From NCBI RefSeq assembly GCF_041261205.1, contig NZ_JBGCCH010000017.1:62001-126000 (forward strand): a stretch of DNA of 64,000 bases, written 5' to 3'. The notes under the pieces are model-generated. The model had not been told where the DNA came from. It worked only from the letters and a program-made list of their open reading frames with translations, and ran no database searches. The stretch comes from Catenulispora sp. MAP5-51. Lineage in GTDB: Bacteria; Actinomycetota; Actinomycetes; Streptomycetales; Catenulisporaceae. The stretch's first letter is position 1. Every line of letters starts with the position of its first letter. Positions 15,423 to 24,101 of the stretch are shown in pieces. The position numbers and the translations under genes were made by a program.

Positions 15423-17761
15423 CCCCCGCGACGCCAGTGACACCCGGGACGCCTGCCTCGGCCGCGACGTCCGCGAAACCCGCCAGGGCCGCGACACCCG
15501 CCTCGGCCGCACCGCGTCGGCTGTTCGCCGAGACCGCCTGGTACCTCCTGGCCACGGCATACATCCTGTTCGTCCTCGGCTGGCTCGCCGTCGGCCTGCT
15601 GTGCGCGGTGGCGGCGCACGACTCGACACTGCATCAGTGGGCTGTCACGGCCGCCGCCGGCCGGCACGGCCGCACCGACAGGGCCGTCGGCCGTGGCCTG
15701 ATCGCCGGGATCGGGCACAGCACGTCGCTCGCCGGCACCGTCCTGGACTACACCTTCAGCGCCGTGAACCTGGTCACGGCCGGGCTGCTGGTGGTGCTGG
15801 GCCGGCGCGACCGGACCGTGCGGCTGTTCGCGATCGGGATGGTCGGGGCCTCCGGCGCGTTCAACCTCCAGGCGCACGCCTCGATCGAGGCCATGGCATC
15901 CGCGTGGGGCGTCCGGATCGGCTGGTGGCACTCGGCGCTGCTGCACGGCGTCGGGGGAGTGGCCTATGTGGCGGCCCTGCTGATCTTTCCGGACGGCCGG
16001 ATGCCGTGGCGGGGGAGTCGGCCCATCAGGGCTCTGGCAGCGGTTGTCGTCGCCGGCACCCTGGCATTGCTGGCCGTCTCGACGGCCGACTACCCGCACA
16101 CCGTCACCTTCGTGCTCTTCTTCGGCGTCCTGACGCCGGTCGCCGGGATCGCCGCGCAGCGATGGCGGCTGACCCACGCCGTGGACGCCGAACAACGCCA
16201 GCAGTCCCGGGTCCTGCTGTGGGCGCTGGGACTGTCCTTCGGCGTCGCCGCCGTTCTGGCCGGCGCGGCGGCGGCGGCCCGCTTCGTCGACGCGCCGGGC
16301 CTGGCCGGCATCGCCTCCCGGACCACCGCGTTCTGGATCTTCCGCGCGGTCTTCGCGGCGCTGCCGATCGCGGTGCTGGCCGGCGTCCTGAGGTTCCGGC
16401 TGTGGGACGCCGAGCGAGTCTTCAACAAAACCCTGATCTACGGGTGCCTGGTCGCCCTCAGCGGCGCGGGCTGGGTTTTCGGCGTCGTGCGCGTCGACGC
16501 GCTGTTCGGCCTGTCGAACGACTGGACCGCGCCGCCGCAGCTGGTCGGGATGGGACTGCTCGCGCTGGCCGTGCAGCCGGTGCGGATCGGCCTGCAGAAG
16601 CTGGCCGACCGCCTGGTCTACGGGCGGCGGACGCCACCCTACGAGGTGCTGGCCGCGATATCGGCGATGTCGCAGCTCAGCGGTCCGGCTGATCAGACAC
16701 TGCGCGCCTTGGCCCGGACCGTCGCCGAAGGACTGTCCGCGCCGTCGGCGGCCATCGCGGTCACCGTCTCCGACCGTGAGCGGGTCTACTACGGCTGGCC
16801 TCAGGACATCGCAGAGTCCGGAGACCACCAGTGGACGCCGCTGGAGTACCAGGGCGAAGCCGTCGGCGCGATCGGCATCCCCTCGGACGCCCATCGCTCG
16901 CTGGCCCCCGACCGCCGCCGCCTCCTCGCCGACGTGGCTCCGGCCGCAGGCGTCATCGTCCACAACGCCCGGCTCACCATCGACCTCGAACACCGGCTGC
17001 GCCGCATCGAGGCGCTGTCGGTCCGGGTGCGCGCCTCGCGCCGGCGCATCGTCGCCGCACAGGACGGCGAACGCCGCGAACTGGAACGCGATCTGCACGA
17101 CGGCGCGCAGCCCGAGCTCACCGCCGTCCGCCTGGCCCTGGGCCTGCTCGCGCACGCCGCCCGGCGCGCAGGCGAGGCCGATCCCGAAGCCGTGCGCGCC
17201 GCGGCCGGCCGCGCGGTCGCGCAGACCGAGGCCGCGCTGGCCGGGCTGCACCGGACGATGCGCGGCCTGGACCCGCGCACCCTCGGACAGGAGGGCCTGG
17301 TCGCCGCGCTGCGCGAACGGGCCGAAAACCTCGACTGCACGACCCGGTTCGAGTTCCCCGAGTTCGTGGCCGCCCTGAGGTTCGAACGCTCCATCGAGGC
17401 CGCCGTGTACTACTGCTGCTCCGAGGCGATGCAGAACGCGGCCAAGCACTGCCCGGGAACCGAGGTCGTCGTCTCGCTCAGCGTCCAACCCGGCATCAGC
17501 CCGGGAGATGGCCCGGGAGTTGGCCCCGGAGATGGATCGGGAGGTAGGCCCGGAGCCGGAACCGGAGGTCGAACCGAGCGCCGATTGGCTTTCGCCGTCA
17601 CGGATTCCGGTCCCGGCTTCGACGTGGACGCCGCCTACGAGCAGGAACCCGGCGGCCTGGTGAACATGGCCGACCGGATCGCCGCGGCCGGGGGAGAGGT
17701 GCGGATCACGTCGGTCCCGCAGTCCGGGACGACGGTCATGGGCTGGGTACCGTGCCCATAG
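15419..17761 (+). CDS. Membrane sensor histidine kinase (HisKA_3 family)
   Basis: 780 residues. Low-complexity Ala/Thr/Pro start (residues 1-33), then about eight membrane helices up to residue 370, a GAF-like domain (about 390-510), and the HisKA_3 motif ERRELERDLHDGAQPELTAV with the phospho-acceptor His in DLHD. The HATPase carries SEAMQNAAKH (N box) and TDSGPGF (G box). A glycine-rich insert with G-D-G-x-G-x-G-P-type repeats (about residues 697-723) sits between them, lengthening the ATP lid. It overlaps the degenerate sensor by 4 bases and faces the LuxR regulator. The signal is unknown. Confidence 0.9.
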   Translation: MTPATPVTPGTPASAATSAKPARAATPASAAPRRLFAETAWYLLATAYILFVLGWLAVGLLCAVAAHDSTLHQWAVTAAAGRHGRTDRAVGRGLIAGIGHSTSLAGTVLDYTFSAVNLVTAGLLVVLGRRDRTVRLFAIGMVGASGAFNLQAHASIEAMASAWGVRIGWWHSALLHGVGGVAYVAALLIFPDGRMPWRGSRPIRALAAVVVAGTLALLAVSTADYPHTVTFVLFFGVLTPVAGIAAQRWRLTHAVDAEQRQQSRVLLWALGLSFGVAAVLAGAAAAARFVDAPGLAGIASRTTAFWIFRAVFAALPIAVLAGVLRFRLWDAERVFNKTLIYGCLVALSGAGWVFGVVRVDALFGLSNDWTAPPQLVGMGLLALAVQPVRIGLQKLADRLVYGRRTPPYEVLAAISAMSQLSGPADQTLRALARTVAEGLSAPSAAIAVTVSDRERVYYGWPQDIAESGDHQWTPLEYQGEAVGAIGIPSDAHRSLAPDRRRLLADVAPAAGVIVHNARLTIDLEHRLRRIEALSVRVRASRRRIVAAQDGERRELERDLHDGAQPELTAVRLALGLLAHAARRAGEADPEAVRAAAGRAVAQTEAALAGLHRTMRGLDPRTLGQEGLVAALRERAENLDCTTRFEFPEFVAALRFERSIEAAVYYCCSEAMQNAAKHCPGTEVVVSLSVQPGISPGDGPGVGPGDGSGGRPGAGTGGRTERRLAFAVTDSGPGFDVDAAYEQEPGGLVNMADRIAAAGGEVRITSVPQSGTTVMGWVPCP

Positions 17762-17769
17762 CATGAGGT

Positions 17770-18762
17770 ATGAAGATCAACCGGCTGTCCCGCAGTACCG
17801 GCGTCTCACACCATCCGTTCCCGTTCGACCCGGCTTACGGCCTGGACCTCGACGGTCTGCTGCGGGTCGGCGCGCCCGACAACGCGCCGGAGGACTTCGC
17901 CGAGTTCTGGCAGGCCTTGTACCGGCGCGCGCTGGCGACTCCGGTCGAACCAAGGCTCGGAGCCAGGACCGGGGCCACCGCCGACGGGCTGGACGTCTTC
18001 GAGGTCTCCTTCACCTCGCTGGACGGCGTGCGGATCGGCGGGTGGGTGGTGGCTCCGGCCGACGGGGCCGTCGAGCGCGGGTTCGTCGTGGGCCACGGCT
18101 ACGGCGGCCGTGACGTGCCGGACCCGCGGCTGCCCGCGCCGCGCGCGGCCGGGATCTACTTCGTGGCGCGGGGACTGCCGACCAAGACCCTGCTGCCCGG
18201 CGTCCCGTCGGAGGCGGCCGGGCACGTGCTGCACGGTGTCGAATCCCGCGACGCCTCCATCATCGGGGGCTGCGTCGCGGACATCTGGTGCGCGGCGACC
18301 GCCCTGACCGAGCTGTTCCCGGGCGCCGCGCGGCGGCTGGACTACAGCGGCGTCAGCTTCGGCGGCGGGACCGGGGCGCTGGCGCTGCCGTGGGACGAGC
18401 GGTTCACGGCGGCGCATCTGGTGGTCCCCACCTTCGGCAACCACCCGCTGCGCGTGAGGCTGGAGTGCGTCGGCAGCGGCGCGGCCGTGCGCGAGCGTTA
18501 CCTTCAGGATCCTCGGGTGCTTGAGGTGCTGGCCTACTTCGACGCCGCGACCGCCGCGCGCCACGTGCGGATCCCGGTTCAGGCGGTGCCCGCGCTGTTC
18601 GACCCCTCGGTGCCGCCGCCCGGCCAGTTCGCGGTGGTGAACTCGCTGGCCGGCCCGGTGGACGTGTGGGTCGCGACCGCGGGGCATTTCATGGACTATC
18701 CCGAGTTCGAGCAGGAGATGCGGGGGCTGGACCGCGCGATGAGGGAGTTCTTCGCCGAGTAG
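17770..18762 (+). CDS. Acetyl xylan esterase family hydrolase (AXE1 / cephalosporin C deacetylase type)
   Basis: 330 residues, alpha/beta hydrolase fold. The opening FDPAYGLDLDGLLRV and FWQALYRRAL resemble AXE1 proteins. Nucleophile elbow is DYSGVSFGGGTGAL (G-x-S-x-G, Ser about residue 196), acid candidate is Asp in PALFDPSVPPP, and catalytic His is in TAGHFMDYPEF. The oxyanion region GHGYGGRD is present. No signal peptide, so it should act inside the cell on acetylated sugars or similar esters. ATG 17770 lies 8 bases after the kinase stop; cotranscription is possible. Confidence 0.85.
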   Translation: MKINRLSRSTGVSHHPFPFDPAYGLDLDGLLRVGAPDNAPEDFAEFWQALYRRALATPVEPRLGARTGATADGLDVFEVSFTSLDGVRIGGWVVAPADGAVERGFVVGHGYGGRDVPDPRLPAPRAAGIYFVARGLPTKTLLPGVPSEAAGHVLHGVESRDASIIGGCVADIWCAATALTELFPGAARRLDYSGVSFGGGTGALALPWDERFTAAHLVVPTFGNHPLRVRLECVGSGAAVRERYLQDPRVLEVLAYFDAATAARHVRIPVQAVPALFDPSVPPPGQFAVVNSLAGPVDVWVATAGHFMDYPEFEQEMRGLDRAMREFFAE

Positions 18763-18805
18763 ACGTGCCGGCCTGGCCGCTCAGGAATGCGGCCCGAGGC
18801 CGCCG

Positions 18806-19594
18806 TCACCATGAACTCCCGGCCAAAGCCTCCCGCAGTTGCGGCATCACCACGTCGACCTGTGCCAGTGCCCCGATATGGTCGTGCCCGGCCAGTTCGA
18901 TCACCTCGAACCCGAGGTCGCGCAGCCGGGGTTCGTCGGCGTGGTCGTGGCGGGCGATAGCGGCGCCGCCGGCGTGGTGGGACATGCGGCACTCCGGTTC
19001 GCAGTCCTGGCTGCCGTACCAGAGGATCTTCGGGCCCGGCAGGGCGGCCAGCGCGGCCCGGTCGTCGCGCGCGGCCCACTGGCGGAACATCAGGCGGCCC
19101 AGGTGGTGGTCTCCGGCCTGGTCCGGCAGGCCGGCCTGGACCAGCGCGGCGCGGGCGCCCTCCTCGAAGCCGAGCCAGTAGTCGAAGTCCGCCAGCAGCG
19201 GGAAGCCGCCGACCAGCAGCCCGCGGGTGCGGTCGCTGAGCGGGGCCAGGAAGCCGGCCAGCGCGGCCATCCCGGAGTAGCCGGCCAGGACGAAGCCGTC
19301 CAGCCCGGCCGCGTCGGCGACCGCGTGCAGGTCCGCGACCTCCATGCGGGTCGGATACTCGGTGAAGTCAGGACCCTGCCACGCGCCTCCGGCACCGGCG
19401 CCGGGCTCGTCCTCGGTCTCCCCGACGACCCGCCGCGGCTTGTAGCGCACCACCCGGTACGTCTCGGCCAGCGCCGTCCCCAGCGCCGCGAACTCGCCCC
19501 GGTGCCGCACCGGGAACACGATCCCGGCGGCGTCGTGCGGCCCGGACGCCTCGTACCACAGGGTGTAGCCGTCATTCGTCTCGATCAGCGCCAT
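18806..19594 (-). CDS. Alpha/beta hydrolase
   Basis: 262 residues. Ser nucleophile in VLAGYSGMAALAGFL (about residue 107), acid candidate in WYGSQDCEPE, His in ELAGHDHIGAL. The usual HG oxyanion strand is replaced by VFPVRHRGEF, so the oxyanion hole is unusual. ATG 19594 has GGGAGG upstream. It is divergent from a marR gene with two inverted repeats in the gap, so MarR control is likely. The Cys/His-rich loop DCEPECRMSHHAGG is a second oddity. Confidence 0.82.
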   Translation of the reverse strand: MALIETNDGYTLWYEASGPHDAAGIVFPVRHRGEFAALGTALAETYRVVRYKPRRVVGETEDEPGAGAGGAWQGPDFTEYPTRMEVADLHAVADAAGLDGFVLAGYSGMAALAGFLAPLSDRTRGLLVGGFPLLADFDYWLGFEEGARAALVQAGLPDQAGDHHLGRLMFRQWAARDDRAALAALPGPKILWYGSQDCEPECRMSHHAGGAAIARHDHADEPRLRDLGFEVIELAGHDHIGALAQVDVVMPQLREALAGSSW

Positions 19595-19686
19595 CGCGCC
19601 CTCCCGGTTCCCCGCCCCTCGCCCGGCCAGGGCGAATCGAACCCCTGTTTCATATCACTGCTGCGCTCAACGCACAGAGCAAGTAT

Positions 19687-19703
19687 CTGAGCCGGACGCT
19701 CAG
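19687..19703. promoter_or_regulatory. Inverted repeat between hydrolase and marR
   Basis: CTGAGC (19687-19692) and GCTCAG (19698-19703) form a perfect 6-bp inverted repeat with a 5-base centre, in the middle of the divergent gap. It may be a MarR operator or a transcript hairpin; its position about 90 bases from the hydrolase start favours an operator. Confidence 0.45.
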
Positions 19704-19731
19704 CGAAGGGAACCGGGTGGCGATAGATGTT

Positions 19732-19756
19732 ACGGAACAGTATTATCCATTTCCGT
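19732..19756 (+). promoter_or_regulatory. marR promoter and probable autoregulatory operator
   Basis: ACGGAA (19732-19737) and TTCCGT (19751-19756) form an inverted repeat around a perfect-looking -10, TATTAT (19741-19746). The GTG start at 19755 lies 8 bases beyond the -10, so the mRNA is probably leaderless and the operator would block initiation directly. Confidence 0.6.
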
Positions 19757-20204
19757 GAAGACCGAATCCGTGAAGACCGAATCCGTACCACCGGCACCCT
19801 CGGCTCTCCTCGCCCTCCAGCGCGCCACCCACGCGACCCTGCAGACGCTGGCGACCGAACTGGTCGACCTGGACCTCACCCCGTCGGAGACCAACGCCCT
19901 GGCCAACCTCGCCGATGGCCGCGGCCGCACCGTCTCCGAACTCGGCGCCGCGATCGGCAGCAAGCCGACCACCCTGACCGGCGTCCTGGACCGCCTGGAG
20001 CGCCGCGGCCACATCACCCGCGGCACCCTGGCCGGCGACCGCCGCTCGGTGCTGATCGAGCTGACCCCCTCGGGCCGCACGACCGCCGAGGCCGTGCTGG
20101 GCACCATCACCGATCTGGAGCGGCGCGCGCTGGGGGATCTGGGCCCTGAGAAGGTCGCGGCGTTCCACGAGGTGCTGCGCGCGCTGACGGAGGCCTCGCG
20201 ATGA
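19755..20204 (+). CDS. MarR family transcriptional regulator
   Basis: 149 residues with the MarR winged helix: LDLTPSETNALANLA, TVSELGAAIGSKPTTLTGVLDRLERRGHI (about residues 57-85) and the wing GDRRSVLIELTPSGR. The first codons are a 15-bp duplication (K-T-E-S-V twice), so GTG 19770 is an equally shaped alternative start. The -10 placement favours GTG 19755 and a leaderless message. It is coupled by an ATGA overlap to the next gene and divergent from a hydrolase it may repress. Confidence 0.88.
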   Translation: MKTESVKTESVPPAPSALLALQRATHATLQTLATELVDLDLTPSETNALANLADGRGRTVSELGAAIGSKPTTLTGVLDRLERRGHITRGTLAGDRRSVLIELTPSGRTTAEAVLGTITDLERRALGDLGPEKVAAFHEVLRALTEASR

Positions 20205-20638
20205 GCTTCCAGGCCCTGTTCGCCGAGGTCACCGCCGGGAACCAGCACTTCGGACACCGCCAGCACGTCCACCTGACCTGGCTTGCGGTGCGGCGCTACG
20301 GCACCGAGGAGGCGATCGCCGTGGTCAGCGACGGCATACGCCAGACGGCCCGCTACGCCGGGGCGCCGCAGAAGTACCACGCGACCGTCAGCCGCGCGTG
20401 GGTGGAAGCGGTCGGCCACCACGCCGCCGAGCGCCCGGGTGAGGACTTCCCAACGTTCGCCGACGCGAACCCGGCCTTGCTGGACAAGCGATTGCTGTCC
20501 CGCTTCTACTCGTCGGCGCTGCTGGCCTCGGCGCCGGCGCGGACCGGCTGGGTGGAGCCGGACCGGGAACCCTTCCCGTGGCAGACAAAAGTCTCGCCGC
20601 CGATGAGGTCCATCGACGGCGGGACCGAAACTGCTTAG
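20201..20638 (+). CDS. Conserved hypothetical protein (FGHRxHVxLxW type)
   Basis: 145 residues, translationally coupled to marR. The motif NQHFGHRQHVHLTWLAVRRYG (residues 14-34), then KYHATVSRAWVEAVGHH, belongs to a small helical family I have seen annotated only as hypothetical, with conserved His residues that suggest a ligand or metal pocket. The C-terminus is Pro/Trp rich (WVEPDREPFPWQ). Coupling to a MarR protein suggests it acts with the regulator or is its target. Confidence 0.75.
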   Translation: MSFQALFAEVTAGNQHFGHRQHVHLTWLAVRRYGTEEAIAVVSDGIRQTARYAGAPQKYHATVSRAWVEAVGHHAAERPGEDFPTFADANPALLDKRLLSRFYSSALLASAPARTGWVEPDREPFPWQTKVSPPMRSIDGGTETA

Positions 20639-20662
20639 CGGATCAGAACCCGCCTACCGGCC

Positions 20663-22432
20663 TCAGCGGTAGCCGAGGGTGTTCAGCGCCTTGTCGATCG
20701 CCGGCGCGGCCGCGTCGATGCCGAAGCCGCCGTTGAGCACCAGCGCGCCGAAGGCGATGTCGTCCTTCTTGTCGAAGACGATCATCCAGCTGTCGGTCTT
20801 GCCGGTCTTCGGGGTGTCGCCGGACTCCGCGGAGCCGGTCTTGCCGGCCAGGTCGGAGGTGCCGGGGAACTTGCCGTAGGCGGTGCCCTCGCCGGAGTAG
20901 ACGACGCCCTTCATCAGGGTCGTGAGCTGGCTGTCCACGTTCGCCGGCAGCGCGGTGGCGCTGATCTGCGGGGTGCCGGGCACCAGGATCGGCTGCTTGA
21001 AGGAGCCGTTCGCCACCGTGGCCGCGACCGAGGCCATGGTCAGCGGGGACATCGTGATGTTGCCCTGGCCGAAGGCGTCGCGGGCGAACAGGCCCTGGCC
21101 GTCGGCCGGCGGGACCTGCTGGTCGCCGCCGGTGCCGTAGGTGGCCGGGCCCAGGCCCAGGTCCCACTTCTGGTCCATGCCGAAGTAGTTCTTGGCCTCG
21201 GTCGACAGCGCGCTGTAGTCGCTGCCGAGTTTGCCGTCCAGGGCCAGGTGCACGAACGCGGTGTTGCAGGACTGCTCGAAGGCGTCGATCAGGTGCGCGT
21301 TCTGGATCCCGTTGCGAAGGCTCGAGTCGTTGTTGATGACCTGGCCCTCGACCGTGGCGTTGGGGCTGCAGTTCACCGGCTGGCTGGTCTGCAGGCCCTG
21401 CTGGAGCGCCAGCGCCGTGGTGATCACCTTGAACGTGGAGCCCGGGGCGCGGGCGGCCTTGTACGCCAGCGAGGGGAAGCCCGTGTCGTTGCTGGCCATG
21501 CCCAGGATGTAGCCGGTGTCGGGCTGGATCGCGACCATGCCGGAGTTCGGGTAGGCCTTCAGCGCGTTCTCGATCGCGGACTGCACGTTCGGGTCGATCG
21601 TGGTCTTGACCGACACCGTGGATCCGGAGTTCGTGCCGAGCGGGAAGACCCCCGAGTGCGGGTCCTGGGCGCCGGACTTGGGGTCGACGAACTCCACGGT
21701 CAGCTGCGTGGGCGTGGTGCCCGCCGGGACGTGAGTGGACAGCGCGTTGACGGCCCCGGACAGCGTCGGGTGCTTCGAGGTGTCGATCGTGGTGCCCTTG
21801 GAGTCGGTCACCGTCTGCTTCGGCGGCACCGCCTTCAGCAGGTCGGTCCCGCCGAGCTGCGGGTTGATGACCGCCGAGGACCAGTGCACCACCGGCGCGC
21901 CCGAGGGGCCGGCGACCAGGTCCATGCTCGAGTCGTAGGTCCAGACCAGGTTGTTGCCGAAGTCGGCGGCGACCTTGAAGCCGAACTTGGCCAGCGTCGC
22001 GGCGCCGGAGGAGGAAGCGGTCGAGCCGCCCGTCGCCGGTGCCGTGGAGCCGGACGCCGTGGACGTCGGGGAGCCCGCGTCCGTCCCCGACGAGGCGTTC
22101 TCCTGCGATCCCAGGGTCAGCGTCAGCGTCTTCGGGGTCAGCGAGCCCATCACGGCCGACAGCCGGGCCGAGGCGTCCTTGGCGTCGTCGGTGAGTGCGG
22201 CGGCTCCGTTGAAGTCGTTCGTTCCCCACGCGGTCAGGAAAGCCTGGGCCACGCTCTGCGGGGAGGCCTGCGGCGAGGAACTGGTGGTCGCGGCCGCGCC
22301 GCCCTGGGCGCCGGACGACGACTTGGACTTGCCGCTGCTGCCGAACAGCCCGCAGCCGCTGGTGGTCAGCAGGGCCGCGGCTGTCAGACCGCATGCCGTC
22401 ATCCGTACCGCCGTGATTCGCCGCCCCGTCAT
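20663..22432 (-). CDS. Class B penicillin-binding protein (MecA_N type), probable lipoprotein
   Basis: 589 residues. The N-terminus has a hydrophobic signal with a lipobox-like TSGC (Cys 27), then a Ser/Gly/Thr linker, an NTF2-like MecA_N domain (SPQSVAQAFLTAWGTNDFNGA onward), a short dimerisation region and a full transpeptidase domain: SxxK in APGSTFKVI (Ser 332), SxN in EQSCNTAF (Ser 388), KTG in LAGKTGSAE (Lys 531). It cross-links peptidoglycan outside the membrane; this architecture is shared with low-affinity PBPs. ATG 22432 is chosen over ATG 22453 because GGGGAG lies 7 bases upstream. Its lipid anchor replaces the usual N-terminal helix. Confidence 0.88.
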   Translation of the reverse strand: MTGRRITAVRMTACGLTAAALLTTSGCGLFGSSGKSKSSSGAQGGAAATTSSSPQASPQSVAQAFLTAWGTNDFNGAAALTDDAKDASARLSAVMGSLTPKTLTLTLGSQENASSGTDAGSPTSTASGSTAPATGGSTASSSGAATLAKFGFKVAADFGNNLVWTYDSSMDLVAGPSGAPVVHWSSAVINPQLGGTDLLKAVPPKQTVTDSKGTTIDTSKHPTLSGAVNALSTHVPAGTTPTQLTVEFVDPKSGAQDPHSGVFPLGTNSGSTVSVKTTIDPNVQSAIENALKAYPNSGMVAIQPDTGYILGMASNDTGFPSLAYKAARAPGSTFKVITTALALQQGLQTSQPVNCSPNATVEGQVINNDSSLRNGIQNAHLIDAFEQSCNTAFVHLALDGKLGSDYSALSTEAKNYFGMDQKWDLGLGPATYGTGGDQQVPPADGQGLFARDAFGQGNITMSPLTMASVAATVANGSFKQPILVPGTPQISATALPANVDSQLTTLMKGVVYSGEGTAYGKFPGTSDLAGKTGSAESGDTPKTGKTDSWMIVFDKKDDIAFGALVLNGGFGIDAAAPAIDKALNTLGYR

Positions 22433-22552
22433 ACGTCCACTCCCCAGTTGCATCGGCTTGCCCGCCCGAAGGCGGTAGCGGCCAAATTACACTGTCGGGG
22501 CTTTCCGATCCGATCCAGGGGCGTTTCTTTGTTCGACTTGTCAAGCCTGGAA

Positions 22553-22589
22553 GGGTCCGGCGGCGGATGGGCCGCCCGCGGCCGGACCC
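22553..22589 (-). terminator. Terminator after the radical SAM gene
   Basis: GGGTCCGGC (22553-22561) pairs with GCCGGACCC (22581-22589), with an inner stem GGCGG/CCGCC. It lies 8 bases beyond the radical SAM stop on the minus strand and so separates it from the downstream PBP gene, which has a TGTAAT -10 candidate at 22491-22486. Confidence 0.75.
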
Positions 22590-22596
22590 GGGTACC

Positions 22597-23898
22597 TCAA
22601 CTCGTGCGGATGACGTCCATGAAGGCGGACACCGAGAATTCGGCGTTCCCGGCGCCGGGCCGGCCGTAGCCGGGCGGGACCGGCAGCGCGTACTTCTCGA
22701 AGGTGTCGCGCCAGGCCAGGAGCAGCTTCACGAAGTACTCCAGCGACGGGCCCTTCTGCCGGCCCAGGTTGCTGGTCGGTTCCGGGCACCAGGTGGTGAA
22801 CCGCGGCATCACGCCGTGGCTCATGAAGAAGTCCAGGCCCTCGGTCGTGGAGGCGATCGCCTTGTCGACGTCGGTGAAGCCGTGCGGCTCGGCCATCTCC
22901 ACGCCGCCGACGAAGTTCGGGATGACGTTGGTGGCGCCGAAGACGTCGGCGGAGTCCAGGATGCGCTTGACCCACTCGTCGCGGCCGACGTAGCGGTCCT
23001 TGCCCGGGCAGATCCAGTTGAACATCTCGGCGTCCCACACCTCGTAGTTCGGGTGGTAGACGCGGTAGCCGGACTCGAAGAGCATCTTCACCTCGTCCAG
23101 CGGCAGCGCCTGGACCACGGCCTTGGGGATCCAGCGGCCGGCGAAGCGGGACTCGATGGCCTCGGCGAAGCGCGCGTAGAACTCGCCCTCGCGCATGCCG
23201 TCCAGCTTCTTGGTGATCGAGCCGCCGGTGACCGTGTAGGCCTTGGTGACGGTGTCGTACTGGTTGATCAGCGACATCGCCTCGACGATGTCGTCGATCT
23301 CCTTGACCGCCGTGTACTCCCGGCCGTTGGCCCGCTGCTGCCGGAAGTTCTCGTTCAGGTCGCAGAAGCGGCACTCCTCGTCCCGGCCCCAGTACTGGCA
23401 CAGCCGGTAGACAGTGAGGTACACCAGGTAGCCCCACTCGATGGCCGGCGCGATCTCGCTGATCTTCTTGCCCGAGGACAGGGTGTGCTCGTAGTAGCCC
23501 GGGATCGGCGGGAACTCCAGGTCGGCCAGGAACACCCCCTCGCAGCTCAGCCCGAGCTTGCCCTCGTGCAGTCCGACCACATAGGGGCTGTCCGGCGCGA
23601 CCCGCGTGGAGACCACGGTCCGCCGCAGGTCATAGGGGCCGCCGGTCATCCGGATCTCCTCCGGCGCCCGGAACTGCGCGTGCTGGGCCATCTCCGCCAC
23701 CGGCACCAGGTCGAAGGTGAAGATGAAGTAGTCCTTGGGTTTGTAACCGCTGGCCACCCTGAGCGCGTCAGGGCTGAAGGCCAGGCCCTGCCGCAGGATG
23801 TCCTGCTTGATAATGGCCTCGACCGGGAGATCCGGGAACTCCCCCATCATGCGTTCCAGCTCGCGTGTCGTCGCCCCGTCCGCTGTGACAGCGTCCAT
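22597..23898 (-). CDS. Radical SAM superfamily protein with unusual CX8CX2C cluster motif
   Basis: 433 residues. The only cysteine triplet suited to a 4Fe-4S cluster is C167, C176, C179 in RLCQYWGRDEECRFCDLN. That is CX8CX2C rather than the standard CX3CX2C, and it lies after a 160-residue N-terminal domain instead of near the start. Downstream features fit a radical SAM barrel: TVTGGSITKKLDG (GGE-like glycine motif), EVKMLFESGYRVYHPNYEVWD and NVIPNFVGGVEMAEPHGF. Substrate unknown. The gene is monocistronic with its own terminator. Start ATG 23898 has GAGG upstream. Confident on superfamily, not on function. Confidence 0.8.
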   Translation of the reverse strand: MDAVTADGATTRELERMMGEFPDLPVEAIIKQDILRQGLAFSPDALRVASGYKPKDYFIFTFDLVPVAEMAQHAQFRAPEEIRMTGGPYDLRRTVVSTRVAPDSPYVVGLHEGKLGLSCEGVFLADLEFPPIPGYYEHTLSSGKKISEIAPAIEWGYLVYLTVYRLCQYWGRDEECRFCDLNENFRQQRANGREYTAVKEIDDIVEAMSLINQYDTVTKAYTVTGGSITKKLDGMREGEFYARFAEAIESRFAGRWIPKAVVQALPLDEVKMLFESGYRVYHPNYEVWDAEMFNWICPGKDRYVGRDEWVKRILDSADVFGATNVIPNFVGGVEMAEPHGFTDVDKAIASTTEGLDFFMSHGVMPRFTTWCPEPTSNLGRQKGPSLEYFVKLLLAWRDTFEKYALPVPPGYGRPGAGNAEFSVSAFMDVIRTS

Positions 23899-24101
23899 TC
23901 TGGACCTCGCTTCCGCCTATTCCGGATAAGGTCTTGAATATCTCATGGGTTACAAGCCGGCACCGGGAGTGGGGGGCTCAGCTGGCGATGCGGGCATGAG
24001 TCGCGACGGCTTGTGCAGGGCTGGGAACAGCAGTTGTGCACATTCCGTGTGGATCGCCTGTCGGCAGTGCACTGAGCTTGCTCAAGCCCCGCGGGCGCGG
24101 G

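Noticed and set aside
15164-17764. An 866-codon open frame opposite the histidine kinase
   Set aside because: Same GC effect; no recognisable domain, and the plus-strand kinase is convincing.
19630-19655. Minus-strand GGGTTCGATTCGCCC resembling a tRNA T-arm
   Set aside because: The rest of a tRNA is absent; it lies in the leader of the alpha/beta hydrolase gene.
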